Part shown: positions 1 through 9,354 of the stretch, in pieces
How positions within the stretch are numbered: position 1 is the first letter of the stretch
Layout of the letters: each line of letters opens with the position of its first letter
NCBI GenBank assembly: GCA_900470195.1
Contig: UEIJ01000002.1
Location: 186,001 to 250,000 of the forward strand
Direction: 5' to 3'
DNA length: 64,000 nucleotides
From: Hyphomicrobiales bacterium
GTDB lineage: Bacteria; Pseudomonadota; Alphaproteobacteria; Rhizobiales; Rhizobiaceae
Program-made: the position numbers and the translations under genes
The notes under the pieces: generated by a model
The model's input: the letters and a program-made list of their open reading frames with translations, nothing else
The model's database searches: none
What the model was told of the DNA's origin: nothing

Positions 1-381
1 GAGCTTGCCGGTCGCCGCGATGCGTTCGAGGTGGCGGAGCGCGAATTGCGCGCCGTCGGCCTTGGCGAGCGTCTCACCCATTATCCGTCCGAGCTTTCCG
101 GCGGCGAACAGCAGCGCGTCGCTATCGCCCGCGCCCTTGCGCCAAGCCCGAAAATCCTGATCGCGGACGAGCCGACCGGCAATCTCGACACCACGACGGG
201 ACGCCAGATCGCCGATCTCCTGTTCGCCAAGCAGCGCGAGAACGGCCTGACCATGGTGCTCGTCACGCATGATCCGGCGCTTGCGGCGCGCTGCGATATT
301 GAAATTCCGGTGCGCTCCGGCCGGATCGAGGAACCCGCGCAGGGCGGCACCGTTGCCGAAACGCTGGCGGCTGGCGCATGA
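1..381 (+). CDS. ABC transporter ATP-binding protein, YbbA/LolD-like (5' end outside window)
   Basis: C-terminal 126 residues of an ABC ATPase; the reading frame is open from base 1, so the Walker A part lies upstream of the window. Visible are the signature motif [15 protein letters not shown], Walker B with [12 protein letters not shown], and the switch histidine in LVTHD. The GNLD form is typical of the MacB/LolD/YbbA subfamily, which works with FtsX-type permeases and not with classical importers. The stop overlaps the permease start by four bases (ATGA), so the two are co-translated and almost certainly form one exporter or lipid/lipoprotein-handling complex at the inner membrane. The substrate cannot be read from sequence. 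Confidence 0.9.
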   Translation, partial: ELAGRRDAFEVAERELRAVGLGERLTHYPSELSGGEQQRVAIARALAPSPKILIADEPTGNLDTTTGRQIADLLFAKQRENGLTMVLVTHDPALAARCDIEIPVRSGRIEEPAQGGTVAETLAAGA

Positions 382-2927
382 GTGCGGCACGGTCGTTCCT
401 GCTTGCTCTCCGCTTTGCGCTGCGCGAAATGCGCGGCGGGCTTGCAGGTTTCTATATTTTCCTCGCCTGTATAGCGCTTGGTGTTGCCGCCATCGGCGGC
501 GTCAATTCGGTGGCGCGCTCGGTCAGCACCGGCATTGCCTCGGAAGGCCAGAGCATTCTGGGCGGCGATGTGAGCTTCGCGCTCAATCAGCGCGAAACAA
601 CGGCGCAAGAACGCGCCTTCATCGACAGGCAGGGCAAGGTCGCGGAAAGCGCCACCATGCGCTCCATGGCGCGTATGCCGGATGGCTCCGACCAGTCGCT
701 GGTCGAGGTGAAGGCGGTCGACGCCGCCTATCCGCTCTATGGGGAATTGAAGGTTCAGCCGCAGCAATCGCTGGCCGACATGACGGGCGAGAAGGATGGC
801 ATCTATGGCGCTGCCGTCGCCCAGGATTTTCTCAACCGCATGGGCTTGACGCTCGGCGCAAAGGTTCTGCTCGGTTCGCAGACCTTTGAACTGCGCGGCC
901 TGATCGAGAGCGAGCCGGACCTGCTTTCGTCCGGCTTCAATTTTGCGCCGCGCTTTCTGGTTTCGCTGGATGGCCTGCGCGCTTCCGGCCTCATTCAGCC
1001 CGGCAGCCTCGTCGATCATATCTACAAGGTCGCGTTGCCGGAGGGCGCGCCGGATTCGGCAATCGCCGAAGTCAGGCGGCAGGCTGCCGCCGATTTCCCG
1101 GATGCAGGCTGGAACATCCGATCCCGCGCCAATGCCGCTCCGGCGCTGAGCGCCAATATCGAGCGCTTTTCGCAATTCCTGACCCTGGTGGGACTGACGG
1201 CACTCATCGTCGGCGGCGTCGGCGTCGCCAATGCGGTGCGCGCCTATCTCGACGGCAAGCGCGGCGTGATCGCCACCTTCAAGTCGCTCGGCGCGCCTGC
1301 GCGCTTCGCCGTACTGGTGTACCTCACGCAGATCATGGTGATCGGCCTGATCGGCATTGCTCTGGGGCTGATACTGGCGGCGATCATTCCCTATGCGGCG
1401 GCGCTGGCGCTCGCCAACTATCTGCCGGTCGCCGGTGGCGGCGGCTTCTTTCCGGCGGCACTGGCGCTCGCCGCCATCTTCGGCCTCATCACAACGCTTG
1501 CCTTCGCGATCATTCCGCTGGGTCGGGCGCGGAATATTCCGGCGACTGCGCTGTTCCGCGAGCAGGGGTTTGAGCAGCGCGGCTTGCCACCGCTGCTCTA
1601 TCTCACCCTTGCGGTTCTGCTGATTGCAGCGCTCGCGGCGCTGGCGCTCTACGTCGCCTATGACCGGCGGATTGCTGCGATTTTCATCGTTTCGGCCATT
1701 GCAGCCTTCGGCGTCCTGCGGCTTGTTGCGGACGGTATTCGCTGGCTTGCCCGCCGGGTGCCGCGCGTGCGCTCGACCGCACTCCGGCTTGCGATCGGCA
1801 ACATTCATCGCCCCGGCGCGCTGACGCCTTCCGTGGTGCTTTCGCTGGGCCTTGGCCTGACGCTGATGGTGGCGATTGCACTGATCGATGGCAATCTGCG
1901 CCGTCAGGTGACGGAAAACATTCCGGCGCAGGCCCCCGATTTCTTTTTCGTCGATATACAAAACCGCGACATTGGCGATTTCACCAAACTGGTGAGCGGC
2001 ATCGTGCCGGATGGCAAGCTCACTTCCGGGCCGATGCTGCGCGGGCGCATCGTCGCCTTTAACGGCAGGAACGTGCGCGACATGACCATTCCGCCGGAAG
2101 CCGCCTGGGTGCTGCGCGGCGACCGCGGCATAACCTTTGCCGACAATGTTCCCGAAAATTCGACGCTGAGCGAGGGCGAATGGTGGCCCTCAGGCTATGG
2201 CGGCGAGCCGCTCGTCTCCTTCGCGGAGCGCGAGGGCAAGGAACTGGGCCTCAAGCTCGGTGACACGGTGACGGTCAATGTGCTTGGCCGCAACATCACC
2301 GCGAAGATCGCAAGCTTCCGTCAGGTGCAGTGGGAAACGCTGGCGATGAACTTCGTCATGGTGTTTTCGCCCAACACCTTTGCCGGTGCGCCAGTGACGT
2401 GGCTCGCGACACTCACCATTCCAGACAGCCAGAAGAACCTTGCGCCTGATGTGCTGCGGCAGGTCACGAAGACATGGCCCGCCGTCACCACGGTCAGCGT
2501 GACCGACGCGCTCAATGTCGCCAATGATCTGATCGGCCAGCTTGCAACCGCCATCCGCGCCGCCGCTTCCATCGCGCTTGCCGCTTCGGTTCTGGTGCTG
2601 GGCGGGGCGCTCGCGGCGGGCAACCGCGCCCGTGTTCATGATGCGGTGGTGCTGAAGACGCTTGGCGCGACGCGTGGCACGCTGATTACCGCCTATGTGC
2701 TTGAATATATGCTGCTCGGGCTTGCAACAGCGCTCTTCGCACTCGTCGCCGGCAGCGTGGCGGGCTGGTATGTCGTGGTGGAAATCATGAAGCTTAAGGC
2801 GCAGTTCCTGCCCGATGTCGCGCTGATGACCGTTGCGATAGCGCTGGTGCTGACGGTCGGTTTCGGCCTCGCGGGAACATGGCGCGTTCTCGGCCAGAAG
2901 CCCGCACAGGTGCTAAGAACGATATGA
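378..2927 (+). CDS. ABC transporter permease, FtsX/YbbP-like
   Basis: An 849-residue inner-membrane protein. One N-terminal membrane helix (about residues 29-46) is followed by a large periplasmic domain, then FtsX-type helices near residues 265-385, more helices near 405-445 and 483-505, a second periplasmic domain, and a last FtsX-type bundle near 720-840. This duplicated architecture is that of E. coli YbbP, the partner of YbbA. Start chosen at the ATG overlapping the stop of the ATPase gene. Family members are annotated as predicted lysophospholipase L1 or lipid-related exporters; the exact substrate is unknown. A short dyad (ATGAAGC / GCTTCAT, 2924-2951) overlaps the stop and could be a weak terminator. 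Confidence 0.88.
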   Translation: MSAARSFLLALRFALREMRGGLAGFYIFLACIALGVAAIGGVNSVARSVSTGIASEGQSILGGDVSFALNQRETTAQERAFIDRQGKVAESATMRSMARMPDGSDQSLVEVKAVDAAYPLYGELKVQPQQSLADMTGEKDGIYGAAVAQDFLNRMGLTLGAKVLLGSQTFELRGLIESEPDLLSSGFNFAPRFLVSLDGLRASGLIQPGSLVDHIYKVALPEGAPDSAIAEVRRQAAADFPDAGWNIRSRANAAPALSANIERFSQFLTLVGLTALIVGGVGVANAVRAYLDGKRGVIATFKSLGAPARFAVLVYLTQIMVIGLIGIALGLILAAIIPYAAALALANYLPVAGGGGFFPAALALAAIFGLITTLAFAIIPLGRARNIPATALFREQGFEQRGLPPLLYLTLAVLLIAALAALALYVAYDRRIAAIFIVSAIAAFGVLRLVADGIRWLARRVPRVRSTALRLAIGNIHRPGALTPSVVLSLGLGLTLMVAIALIDGNLRRQVTENIPAQAPDFFFVDIQNRDIGDFTKLVSGIVPDGKLTSGPMLRGRIVAFNGRNVRDMTIPPEAAWVLRGDRGITFADNVPENSTLSEGEWWPSGYGGEPLVSFAEREGKELGLKLGDTVTVNVLGRNITAKIASFRQVQWETLAMNFVMVFSPNTFAGAPVTWLATLTIPDSQKNLAPDVLRQVTKTWPAVTTVSVTDALNVANDLIGQLATAIRAAASIALAASVLVLGGALAAGNRARVHDAVVLKTLGATRGTLITAYVLEYMLLGLATALFALVAGSVAGWYVVVEIMKLKAQFLPDVALMTVAIALVLTVGFGLAGTWRVLGQKPAQVLRTI

Positions 2928-3024
2928 AGCATTTGTAATGTGAGGCTTCATTTGAGGTAACCCGTTGGATCGCATGGATAATGCGGTTCGCTTTTCAAGT
3001 CGCCGCATCACGTTTTTTTACAGG

Positions 3025-3140
3025 GGCTACTTGTACGAGAGGGCTGAAATCCCCATAATGTCGGGTAGGCATGCTGGGGTCCCGCCAGCGGCGCCTGGCG
3101 GCGGCTCGGCCTTTCATGAGCGCCCCGACACCGGACGGGA
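3025..3140 (+). ncRNA. ybhL-type leader RNA upstream of the Bax-inhibitor-1 gene
   Basis: The stretch before the BI-1/YbhL family gene is rich in pairable segments. TGTCGGG (3059-3065) pairs with CCCGACA (3124-3130), and CGCCAG (3083-3088) with CTGGCG (3095-3100) inside it. The position and lineage match the ybhL leader motif, a conserved structured RNA found upstream of ybhL genes in Rhizobiales (Rfam family ybhL). I identify it by context and visible pairing, not by a covariance-model search, so the boundaries are approximate. Its ligand or mechanism is not established. Confidence 0.6.
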
Positions 3141-3161
3141 CATGGCAAGAGGATTTAAGTC

Positions 3162-3944
3162 ATGGCTGACTTTCGCAATATTCAGGCGCAGCAGAGGCCG
3201 GTAGGCGGTGCTCGCGCTGATGCAGGCATCGACCAGGGCCTGCGCAGCTATATGCTCGGCGTCTATAACATGATGGCTATCGGCCTGGCCGTTACCGGCC
3301 TTGCCGCATTTGCCGTTGCGGCACTCGCAACGACCACGGACCCGTCTGCCGCCGTCGCGCAGCTCGCCAACGGCAAGATGCTCACCGGCCTCGGTGTGGC
3401 GCTCTACACGTCCCCGCTTCGCTGGGTGGTGATGCTTGCGCCGCTCGCGGCGGTGTTCTTCCTGAGCTTCCGCATCGAGCGCATGTCAGTCGGCACGGCT
3501 AACGCCGTCTTCTGGGGCTATGCAGCTCTCGTCGGCCTGTCGCTGTCGTCGATCTTCCTGGTCTTCACCGGCCAGAGCATCGTTCGCACCTTCTTCGTGA
3601 CAGCTGCTTCCTTCGGCGCGCTGTCGCTCTATGGTTACACGACCAAGCGCGACCTGTCCGCCATGGGCTCGTTCCTGATCATGGGCCTGTTCGGCCTGAT
3701 CCTGGCATCGGTCGTCAACATCTTCCTCGGCTCCACCGCGCTGCAGTTCGCGATCTCGGTGATCGGCGTCCTGATCTTCGCAGGCCTCACCGCCTACGAC
3801 ACGCAGTCGATCAAGGAAATGTACTACGAAGGCGACAGTTCGGATGCGCATGGCCGCAAGGTCGTGATGGGCGCGCTGCGTCTTTATCTCGACTTCATCA
3901 ACATGTTCACCTTCCTGCTGCAGTTCATGGGCAACCGTGACTGA
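3162..3944 (+). CDS. Bax inhibitor-1/YccA family membrane protein (YbhL-like)
   Basis: A 260-residue protein with a hydrophilic N-terminus of about 35 residues and seven predicted membrane helices, ending in FINMFTFLLQFMGNRD, the usual BI-1 family C-terminus. Conserved acidic residues of the family are visible in GLTAYDTQSIKEMYYEGD near residues 207-224. Family members include E. coli YbhL and YccA; structural work on bacterial homologues suggests a pH-sensitive calcium leak, while YccA modulates FtsH. AGAGGA lies upstream of the ATG. The structured leader before it suggests control at the RNA level. A strong terminator follows, so it appears to be a single-gene unit. Confidence 0.9.
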   Translation: MADFRNIQAQQRPVGGARADAGIDQGLRSYMLGVYNMMAIGLAVTGLAAFAVAALATTTDPSAAVAQLANGKMLTGLGVALYTSPLRWVVMLAPLAAVFFLSFRIERMSVGTANAVFWGYAALVGLSLSSIFLVFTGQSIVRTFFVTAASFGALSLYGYTTKRDLSAMGSFLIMGLFGLILASVVNIFLGSTALQFAISVIGVLIFAGLTAYDTQSIKEMYYEGDSSDAHGRKVVMGALRLYLDFINMFTFLLQFMGNRD

Positions 3945-3965
3945 TCAGCCGATGAGTGCTTGAAC

Positions 3966-3998
3966 AAAAGGGCAGCGGAAACGCTGCCCTTTTTGCTT
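3966..3998 (+). terminator. Rho-independent terminator after the BI-1 gene
   Basis: Perfect 8-bp stem GGGCAGCG / CGCTGCCC (3970-3977 and 3982-3989) with a GAAA loop, followed by TTTTTGCTTTTTT and preceded by an A run. It ends transcription of the BI-1 gene 25 bases after its stop. Confidence 0.92.
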
Positions 3999-4058
3999 TT
4001 TTCCGGGCGGTTTCTGATGCATGTTGGGTGTCTTCCAACATTCCCTTGCGGTTTCCAT

Positions 4059-4604
4059 ATGCCCGTCATTCGTGATTTTTCCCCCACCGATATCGAAGCC
4101 ATCACCGCTATCTACGCCGATGCCGTGCTGACCGGCGCAGGGTCCTATGAGATCGAGCCGCCGACAGTGGAGGAAATAGCAAAGCGTTTCGCCTCATTCG
4201 TGGAACAGGGCTTTCCTGTTCTCATCGCCGAGGAGGAGGGGCAGATCCTGGGCTATGCCTATGCGAGCTATTTCCGTCTCAGGCCCGCCTATCGCTGGCT
4301 TGCGGAGGATTCGATCTACATCGCTCCCAATGCCAAGGGAAAGGGGATCGGCAAGCTGCTGCTGCGTGAACTCATCGAGCGCATTTCCGCATTGGGCTTC
4401 CGCCAGTTGCTGGCGGTGATTGGAGACGGCGAATACAACATCGGTTCGGTCAGGCTGCATGAAAGCCTGGGCTTCGCCCATTGCGGGCGCATCGAGGGTT
4501 CTGGCTTCAAGCACGGGCGCTGGCTCGATACGGTGCTGATGCAGCTGCCGCTCAATGGCGGACGCTCCATGGAACCGGGAATGCCGCCGCTGTCCTCATC
4601 CTGA
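4059..4604 (+). CDS. GNAT N-acetyltransferase, phosphinothricin-acetyltransferase-like
   Basis: A 181-residue single-domain GNAT protein. IRDFSPTDIEAITAIYADAV at the N-terminus and IYIAPNAKGKGIGKLLL (acetyl-CoA binding loop, near residues 87-103) are typical of the PAT/YwnH group, which acetylates phosphinothricin, methionine sulfoximine or related amino acids. An upstream in-frame start at 3960 is rejected because it would run through the terminator of the previous gene. The last codons lie in a short dispersed repeat (4598-4618) that also supplies the stop, so the C-terminal tail (about GGRSMEPGMPPLSSS) probably varies between relatives. The true substrate is unknown. Confidence 0.85.
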   Translation: MPVIRDFSPTDIEAITAIYADAVLTGAGSYEIEPPTVEEIAKRFASFVEQGFPVLIAEEEGQILGYAYASYFRLRPAYRWLAEDSIYIAPNAKGKGIGKLLLRELIERISALGFRQLLAVIGDGEYNIGSVRLHESLGFAHCGRIEGSGFKHGRWLDTVLMQLPLNGGRSMEPGMPPLSSS

Positions 4605-4618
4605 GCTTGTCGAAGGAT
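4598..4618. repeat. Short dispersed repeat at convergent gene ends
   Basis: A 21-bp imperfect dyad with ATCCT and AGGAT arms around GAGCTTGTCGA. I recognise the core (CCTGAGCTTGTCGAAGG) as a short repeat scattered in many proteobacterial genomes. Here it provides the stop codon of the GNAT gene (4602-4604) and ends on the first base of the stop codon of the convergent DUF2794 gene (4618-4620 on the other strand). It may act as a bidirectional 3' end or terminator. Confidence 0.6.
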
Positions 4619-5010
4619 CAGCTTTCGACGAGCTTGAGGCTCTTGTCGAAAACGCGCAGCACACGCTCCAACTCGTGGCCACGCTTCATGATGAGGCCGC
4701 TTGCGGCGATCACCGAATAGGCGCCTTGTTTTTGCGCCAGCTTCGGATTCTTTTCGATGCGGAAAAGGGGAATCTCGCTCGCGCGGCGGAAGATGGAGAA
4801 CACGGCCCGGTCGGCAAGATGATCGATGGCATAATCGCGCCATGCGCCGGAGGCGACCATGCGGCCATAGATATTCAGGATTTTTCCAAGTTCATGCCGG
4901 TTGAAACTGACTGGTGCCTGTCGTGCGCGGTCGAGGGGAACGACCTTTGGCGAAGCGGACGAGGGCGAAGGAGAGGGCAAATCTTCATTCGCTGCGCTTG
5001 AAGTATCCAT
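4618..5010 (-). CDS. DUF2794 domain-containing protein
   Basis: A 130-residue cytosolic protein with an acidic, low-complexity N-terminus (MDTSSAANEDLPSPSPSS) followed by the DUF2794 domain: VSFNRHELGKILNIYGRMVA, then DHLADRAVFSIFRRASEIPL and LIMKRGHELERVLRVFDKSL. The family is widespread in Alphaproteobacteria and uncharacterised. Start chosen at 5010 because AGGAAGGAC lies directly before this ATG; an upstream in-frame ATG at 5052 lacks such a site. It is convergent with the GNAT gene, with their ends 13 bases apart. Confidence 0.85.
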   Translation of the reverse strand: MDTSSAANEDLPSPSPSSASPKVVPLDRARQAPVSFNRHELGKILNIYGRMVASGAWRDYAIDHLADRAVFSIFRRASEIPLFRIEKNPKLAQKQGAYSVIAASGLIMKRGHELERVLRVFDKSLKLVES

Positions 5011-5351
5011 GTCCTTCCTTTCGGTTTCGGATCGGGATGCGCCCCGGCGCATTCAGCAAATTGCGAGGACCGGCTCCGGGCATTCCTTCCCGTTGTCGGC
5101 CCTGAAACGGCGAACCGAACCGGTGCATGACAACAGGGTGATGCTTTTGTGAAACAAATTCAAGAGCAGCAGGGCGCGAGCCTTACACTTGCGGGGAAAA
5201 ATACGGATAAATGCACCCCAACAAGTTGGATATTAGCAACTCACGAAAAGAGAATGCATGTTCTCAATGGTGATTGAGCGCCACATTTTCGCCTTGTCAG
5301 CTTCGCATTCCAGCCCGATTATGGCTTCAGCATCTACACGTTGCCTGAGAC

Positions 5352-5412
5352 GGTTCGGTTCGGGTATGTCCGACCCCAAGCCCCCCGCCCAAAGGACTGC
5401 CCGAACCGAACC
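5352..5412. repeat. Perfect 13-bp inverted repeat with 35-nt loop
   Basis: GGTTCGGTTCGGG at 5352-5364 is exactly complementary to CCCGAACCGAACC at 5400-5412. The enclosed 35 bases are C-rich on the plus strand and G-rich on the minus strand. There is no T run next to it, so it is not a standard terminator. It lies about 140 bp beyond the DUF1223 stop. Confidence 0.75.
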
Positions 5413-5420
5413 AACCTCTC

Positions 5421-5445
5421 CCAGTCGGGCTGCCAGCCTGACTGG
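5421..5445. repeat. 11-bp stem, three-base loop hairpin
   Basis: CCAGTCGGGCT (5421-5431) pairs with AGCCTGACTGG (5435-5445), loop GCC, with one G-U pair. It follows the 13-bp dyad by eight bases, giving two stacked hairpins as in a structured RNA or a repeat element. Confidence 0.65.
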
Positions 5446-5552
5446 TTGATTGGCCCCAAAGCCTCGGCTGACCCTTTCCCCCTGACCTCCACGAGAAGAT
5501 ACGGTGCCGGAGCAGTTTCCGGAGCACGGACTGTGTGCAGGAAGTGGCTTGC

Positions 5553-6380
5553 TTACAGGCCGACGGGCTTTGCCTGCTTGAACATGGCCGCGCCATGTAT
5601 GGAGCCGAGCGAATTGTCGTCGCGGGTTTCCTGAAGCACCACGGCGCAGCCGGAAACATCCTTGCGTTTCAGTTCGGACGCCGGAATCTCGATCTTCAAC
5701 GGCTTGCCGTCCCACATGCCGATCGTATTGGTGTCAATGACCGTATTGCGATAGGTGACGGCCTGTCCGGCATTTTCGCCTTCCGTGATCGGGATCGTCA
5801 CCGAATCGCGGAAATAGAAAAGCACCACATGCACAGGCGCGTCTGGCTTCTTGCCCGCGCTGATATCGATGGACAGACGCCCGTCATCGAGCTGCTTGAT
5901 CGAAACCGGCACGTTCAACCTGGTAGCCGCAATCTGCGTCTGAATGGCTTCGCTGTCGCGGCCATTCACTTCGGCAGTACCGTTGATGATGGCTTGCGGC
6001 GTATAGATCATGCGCGCATTGAAGGAATTGCGATAGGCATTCTGCCGGTCGGTGTTTTCCTGATTGGCAAGCGTGTCGCGCCAGCCCATGTAATCCCAGT
6101 AATTGACGTGGAACGACAGTGCCAGAACATTGGGATCGTCGGCATATTTGGCCAGGTTGCGGTCGGCCTGCGGGCAGGACTTGCAGCCCTGGCTGGTGTA
6201 AAGCTCCAGAACGGTAGTCTTCCTGTCGCTATCCTGCGCCTTGGCCTGCCCGTGCATGGAGATGCAGCCGGTAACCGCCAGCCCCAGAACGGCACAGATG
6301 CTACGCCAGCCGGGCAGATGCTCGCCTGTAAGCCATGGACCTGTCCCGTAGAAGGGGGCGTGGAGTATCACTCGTTTCAT
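5553..6380 (-). CDS. DUF1223 domain-containing exported thioredoxin-like protein
   Basis: A 275-residue protein. Residues about 25-49 form a hydrophobic signal or anchor segment; an internal cysteine (LAVTGCISMHG) makes a lipoprotein possible but the preceding residues are not a canonical lipobox. The mature part starts with TVLELYTSQGCKSCPQADR, the CxxC motif of the DUF1223 family, and continues with SFHVNYWDYMGWRD and RMIYTPQAIINGT, both family hallmarks. These proteins have a thioredoxin-like fold and are probably periplasmic; the physiological substrate is unknown. The gene is alone on the minus strand and ends beside an inverted-repeat region. Confidence 0.85.
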   Translation of the reverse strand: MKRVILHAPFYGTGPWLTGEHLPGWRSICAVLGLAVTGCISMHGQAKAQDSDRKTTVLELYTSQGCKSCPQADRNLAKYADDPNVLALSFHVNYWDYMGWRDTLANQENTDRQNAYRNSFNARMIYTPQAIINGTAEVNGRDSEAIQTQIAATRLNVPVSIKQLDDGRLSIDISAGKKPDAPVHVVLFYFRDSVTIPITEGENAGQAVTYRNTVIDTNTIGMWDGKPLKIEIPASELKRKDVSGCAVVLQETRDDNSLGSIHGAAMFKQAKPVGL

Positions 6381-6449
6381 CCTGCAATAATTGTCGCTGA
6401 CATCTATTATGTAAGAAGTTCTACAATCAATAGGAATTCACGTTGCGGT

Positions 6450-6594
6450 GAGAGCCTGATCCAAAAGGCTCCTTGTGTGGCTGCAAATGGCAATTTGTCT
6501 GCGTTCCGGTGCTCATGTACCCAAAAGTACACTGCACTCCGGTACTCGAAAATCACCATTTTCGCACACATGGCACTTTTTGATTCAGGCTCTC
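6450..6594. repeat. 145-bp imperfect palindromic intergenic element
   Basis: The ends are GAGAGCCTGATCCAAAA (from 6450) and TTTTTGATTCAGGCTCTC (to 6594), inverse complements with one offset base. Pairing continues inward through CTTGTGTGG / CGCACACATGG, AAATGG / CCATTTT and CCGGTGC / GCACTCCGG to a central GTACCCAAAAGTAC. Transcribed, it would form one long hairpin. It lies between the acnA terminator and the DUF1223 promoter and has the look of a rhizobial palindromic or MITE-like intergenic element. No open frame or target-site duplication is apparent. Confidence 0.75.
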
Positions 6595-6616
6595 GACGTC
6601 GCGTCTGTTCCAGAAC

Positions 6617-6643
6617 AAAAAAACCGCCGGATTGCTCCGGCGG
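6617..6643 (-). terminator. Rho-independent terminator of acnA
   Basis: Read on the minus strand: CCGCCGGA / TCCGGCGG stem (6636-6643 and 6624-6631), GCAA loop, followed by seven T (6617-6623). It starts 24 bases after the acnA stop. Confidence 0.92.
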
Positions 6644-6666
6644 CTTTCTTTTCGCTTTATGGCTGA

Positions 6667-9354
6667 TCAAGCAGCCAGATCGCGCAGAACGGTCTGCAGG
6701 ATGCCGCCGTTCTTCATGTAGTCGAGTTCGTCCAGCGTATCGATGCGGCAGATAAGCGGAACCTTCTTCACCGTGCCGTCGGCATAGGTGATGGAAGCTT
6801 CGACCTTCTGGCGCGGACGCACATCGGCAAGACCTTCGATGGTGACGATTTCGTCGCCCTTGAGGCCGAGCGTCTGCCAGCTTGTGCCTTCCTCGAAAAC
6901 GAAAGGCACAATGCCCATGCCGACGAGGTTGGAGCGGTGGATACGCTCGAAGGACTGTGCGATCACGGCCTTGACGCCGAGCAGGTTGGTGCCCTTGGCA
7001 GCCCAGTCGCGCGAGGAACCGTTACCGTATTCGACGCCTGCGAAGACGACAAGCGGCACGCCCTCGGCCTTGTACTGCATGGCAGCATCGTAGATCGAGG
7101 TTTCTTCCTTCGACGGATAGTGGATGGTGTAGCCGCCTTCACGTCCGTTTTCGCCCAGCATGTGGTTGCGGATACGAATGTTTGCGAAGGTGCCGCGCAT
7201 CATCACTTCGTGGTTGCCGCGACGCGTGCCGTACTGGTTGAAGTCGGCAACGCCGACGCCATGGTCCAGCAGATACTTGCCGGCAGGCGACTGCGCCTTG
7301 ATGGAACCCGCAGGCGAAATGTGGTCGGTCGTGATCTTGTCGCCGAAGAGACCCAGAATGCGGGCACCCTTGACGTCGCCGATCGTGCCGGCCGACTTGC
7401 CCATGCCGACGAAGTAAGGCGGGTTCTGCACATAGGTCGAGTTGTCGTCCCATGCATAGGTCTGGCCAGCAGGAACCTGAACGGCCTGCCAGTTTTCGTC
7501 GCCCTTGAACACATCCGCATATTTTTCCGAGAAGATCTTGCGGGTGACGTTCTTGGCGATGAATTCCTGGATTTCCTGGGAGGAAGGCCAGATATCGCGC
7601 AGATAGACCGGATTGCCGTCCTGGTCTTCACCGAGCGGCTCCTTGGTCAGGTCCTTCGTCACCGTACCGGCAAGCGCATGGGCGACGACGAGCGGCGGCG
7701 AAGCAAGGTAGTTCGCCTGTACGTCCGGCGAAACGCGGCCTTCGAAGTTACGGTTGCCGGACAGGACGGCAGCCGCGATCAGGCCCTTTTCGTTGATCGT
7801 CTTGGAGATCGGCGCAGGCAGCGGGCCGGAATTGCCGATGCAGGTCGTGCAGCCGAAGCCGACGAGGTTGAAGCCGAGCGCATCGAGATCCTTCTGGAGA
7901 CCAGCGGATTCGAGATAGGCGGCAACGACCTGAGAGCCGGGCGCAAGCGAGGTCTTGACCCATGGCTTGGTCTTCAGGCCCTTGGCGACGGCGTTGCGAG
8001 CCAGAAGGCCGGCAGCGATCAGCACGCTCGGGTTCGAGGTGTTGGTGCAGGACGTGATGGCGGCAATCACGACATCGCCATGGCCGAGGTCGTAGTCTTC
8101 GCCTTCAACGGCATAGCGCGTGGTCTGGCCGGTGGTCTTCTTGTACTCGTTTTCGAGCGAGGTCGCGAAACCGGAACCGATGTTTTCCAGCGGGATGCGG
8201 CCCTCGGGGCGCTTCGGGCCGGCCATCGACGGAACGACGTCGCCCATGTCGAGTTCGAGAATGTCGGTGAAGACCGGATCGGCCGCACCCTTTTCACGCC
8301 ACATGCCCTGCGCGCGGCAATAGGCTTCAACCAGCTCGATGCGATGTTCGTCACGGCCGGTCGTGTTCATGTAGTTGAGGGTTTCGCGATCAACCGGGAA
8401 GAACCCGCAGGTCGCGCCATATTCCGGGCCCATATTGGCGATGGTGGCGCGGTCGGCCAGCGTCATGTTTTCGAGGCCTTCGCCGAAGAATTCGACGAAC
8501 TTGCCGACAACGCCCTTCTTGCGCAGCATCTGCGTGACGGTGAGAACGAGGTCGGTCGCGGTCACGCCTTCCTTGATCTTGCCGGTCAGGCGGAAGCCGA
8601 CGACTTCCGGCAGAAGCATGGAAACCGGCTGGCCGAGCATGGCCGCTTCAGCTTCGATGCCGCCAACGCCCCAGCCAAGAACGCCAAGGCCGTTGACCAT
8701 GGTGGTGTGGCTGTCGGTGCCGACGCAGGTGTCGGGGTAGGCGACGGTCACGCCGTCTTCTTCCTTGGTCCAGACGGCCTGGGCCAGATATTCGAGGTTC
8801 ACCTGATGGCAGATGCCGGTGCCGGGCGGCACGACGCGGAAGTTCTTGAATGCCTGCTGGCCCCACTTGAGAAAGCGGTAACGTTCGCCGTTGCGCTGAT
8901 ATTCGAGGTCCACATTGGCCTTGAACGCGCTCGGATTGCCGAATTCGTCGACGATGACCGAGTGGTCGATGACGAGATCGACGGGAACGAGCGGATTGAT
9001 CTTTTCCGGGTCGCCGCCGAGCGCCTTGAGGCCGTCGCGCATGGCTGCAAGGTCAACGACGGCAGGAACGCCGGTAAAGTCCTGCATCAGCACGCGGGCC
9101 GGGCGATAGGCGATTTCGGCGCCCGCGGAGCCGCGGTCGTTCAGCCACTTGGCAACAGCTTCGATGTCCGACTTCTTGACGGAGCGGTCGTCCTCGAAGC
9201 GGAGCAGGTTCTCAAGCAGAACCTTCATGGAGAATGGAAGCTTGGAAACACCTTCAAGGCCGTTCTTTTCGGCTTCGGTCAGGCTGTAATAGACGTAATC
9301 CTTGCCCCCGACGGTGAGGGTCTTGCGGCATTTAAAGCTGTCGATGTGCGACAC
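6667..9354 (-). CDS. acnA: Aconitate hydratase A
   Basis: An 895-residue monomeric aconitase of the IRP1/AcnA type, interconverting citrate and isocitrate in the TCA cycle in the cytosol. Hallmarks: [34 protein letters not shown] (substrate binding and first cluster cysteine region), [11 protein letters not shown] (cysteine ligand) and [14 protein letters not shown] (two further 4Fe-4S cysteines), plus the C-terminal swivel domain with [13 protein letters not shown]. Length is normal for the family. The gene is monocistronic: own terminator downstream and a long upstream region of at least 350 bp. Confidence 0.97.
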   Translation of the reverse strand: MSHIDSFKCRKTLTVGGKDYVYYSLTEAEKNGLEGVSKLPFSMKVLLENLLRFEDDRSVKKSDIEAVAKWLNDRGSAGAEIAYRPARVLMQDFTGVPAVVDLAAMRDGLKALGGDPEKINPLVPVDLVIDHSVIVDEFGNPSAFKANVDLEYQRNGERYRFLKWGQQAFKNFRVVPPGTGICHQVNLEYLAQAVWTKEEDGVTVAYPDTCVGTDSHTTMVNGLGVLGWGVGGIEAEAAMLGQPVSMLLPEVVGFRLTGKIKEGVTATDLVLTVTQMLRKKGVVGKFVEFFGEGLENMTLADRATIANMGPEYGATCGFFPVDRETLNYMNTTGRDEHRIELVEAYCRAQGMWREKGAADPVFTDILELDMGDVVPSMAGPKRPEGRIPLENIGSGFATSLENEYKKTTGQTTRYAVEGEDYDLGHGDVVIAAITSCTNTSNPSVLIAAGLLARNAVAKGLKTKPWVKTSLAPGSQVVAAYLESAGLQKDLDALGFNLVGFGCTTCIGNSGPLPAPISKTINEKGLIAAAVLSGNRNFEGRVSPDVQANYLASPPLVVAHALAGTVTKDLTKEPLGEDQDGNPVYLRDIWPSSQEIQEFIAKNVTRKIFSEKYADVFKGDENWQAVQVPAGQTYAWDDNSTYVQNPPYFVGMGKSAGTIGDVKGARILGLFGDKITTDHISPAGSIKAQSPAGKYLLDHGVGVADFNQYGTRRGNHEVMMRGTFANIRIRNHMLGENGREGGYTIHYPSKEETSIYDAAMQYKAEGVPLVVFAGVEYGNGSSRDWAAKGTNLLGVKAVIAQSFERIHRSNLVGMGIVPFVFEEGTSWQTLGLKGDEIVTIEGLADVRPRQKVEASITYADGTVKKVPLICRIDTLDELDYMKNGGILQTVLRDLAA

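Larger units (their letters stand above)
5011..5552. other. Non-coding stretch of 542 bp with inverted repeats
   Basis: I find no convincing gene here; open frames in it lack family signals and overlap each other. The left part (5011-5230) should hold the promoter of the DUF2794 gene. The right part (5350-5445) holds two strong dyads, listed separately. It ends immediately at the stop of the DUF1223 gene. Confidence 0.6.

Noticed and set aside
81-1961. A 626-codon minus-strand frame over the YbbA/YbbP genes
   Set aside because: Antisense shadow rich in Arg, Gln and Asp; it crosses two overlapping real genes.
2965-3204. A 79-codon frame upstream of the BI-1 gene
   Set aside because: It coincides with the structured leader region, overlaps the BI-1 start and has no protein-like features.
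5535-6755. A 406-codon plus-strand frame covering the DUF1223 gene and the palindrome
   Set aside because: Antisense to a clear DUF1223 protein and running through repeat and terminator sequence of acnA.
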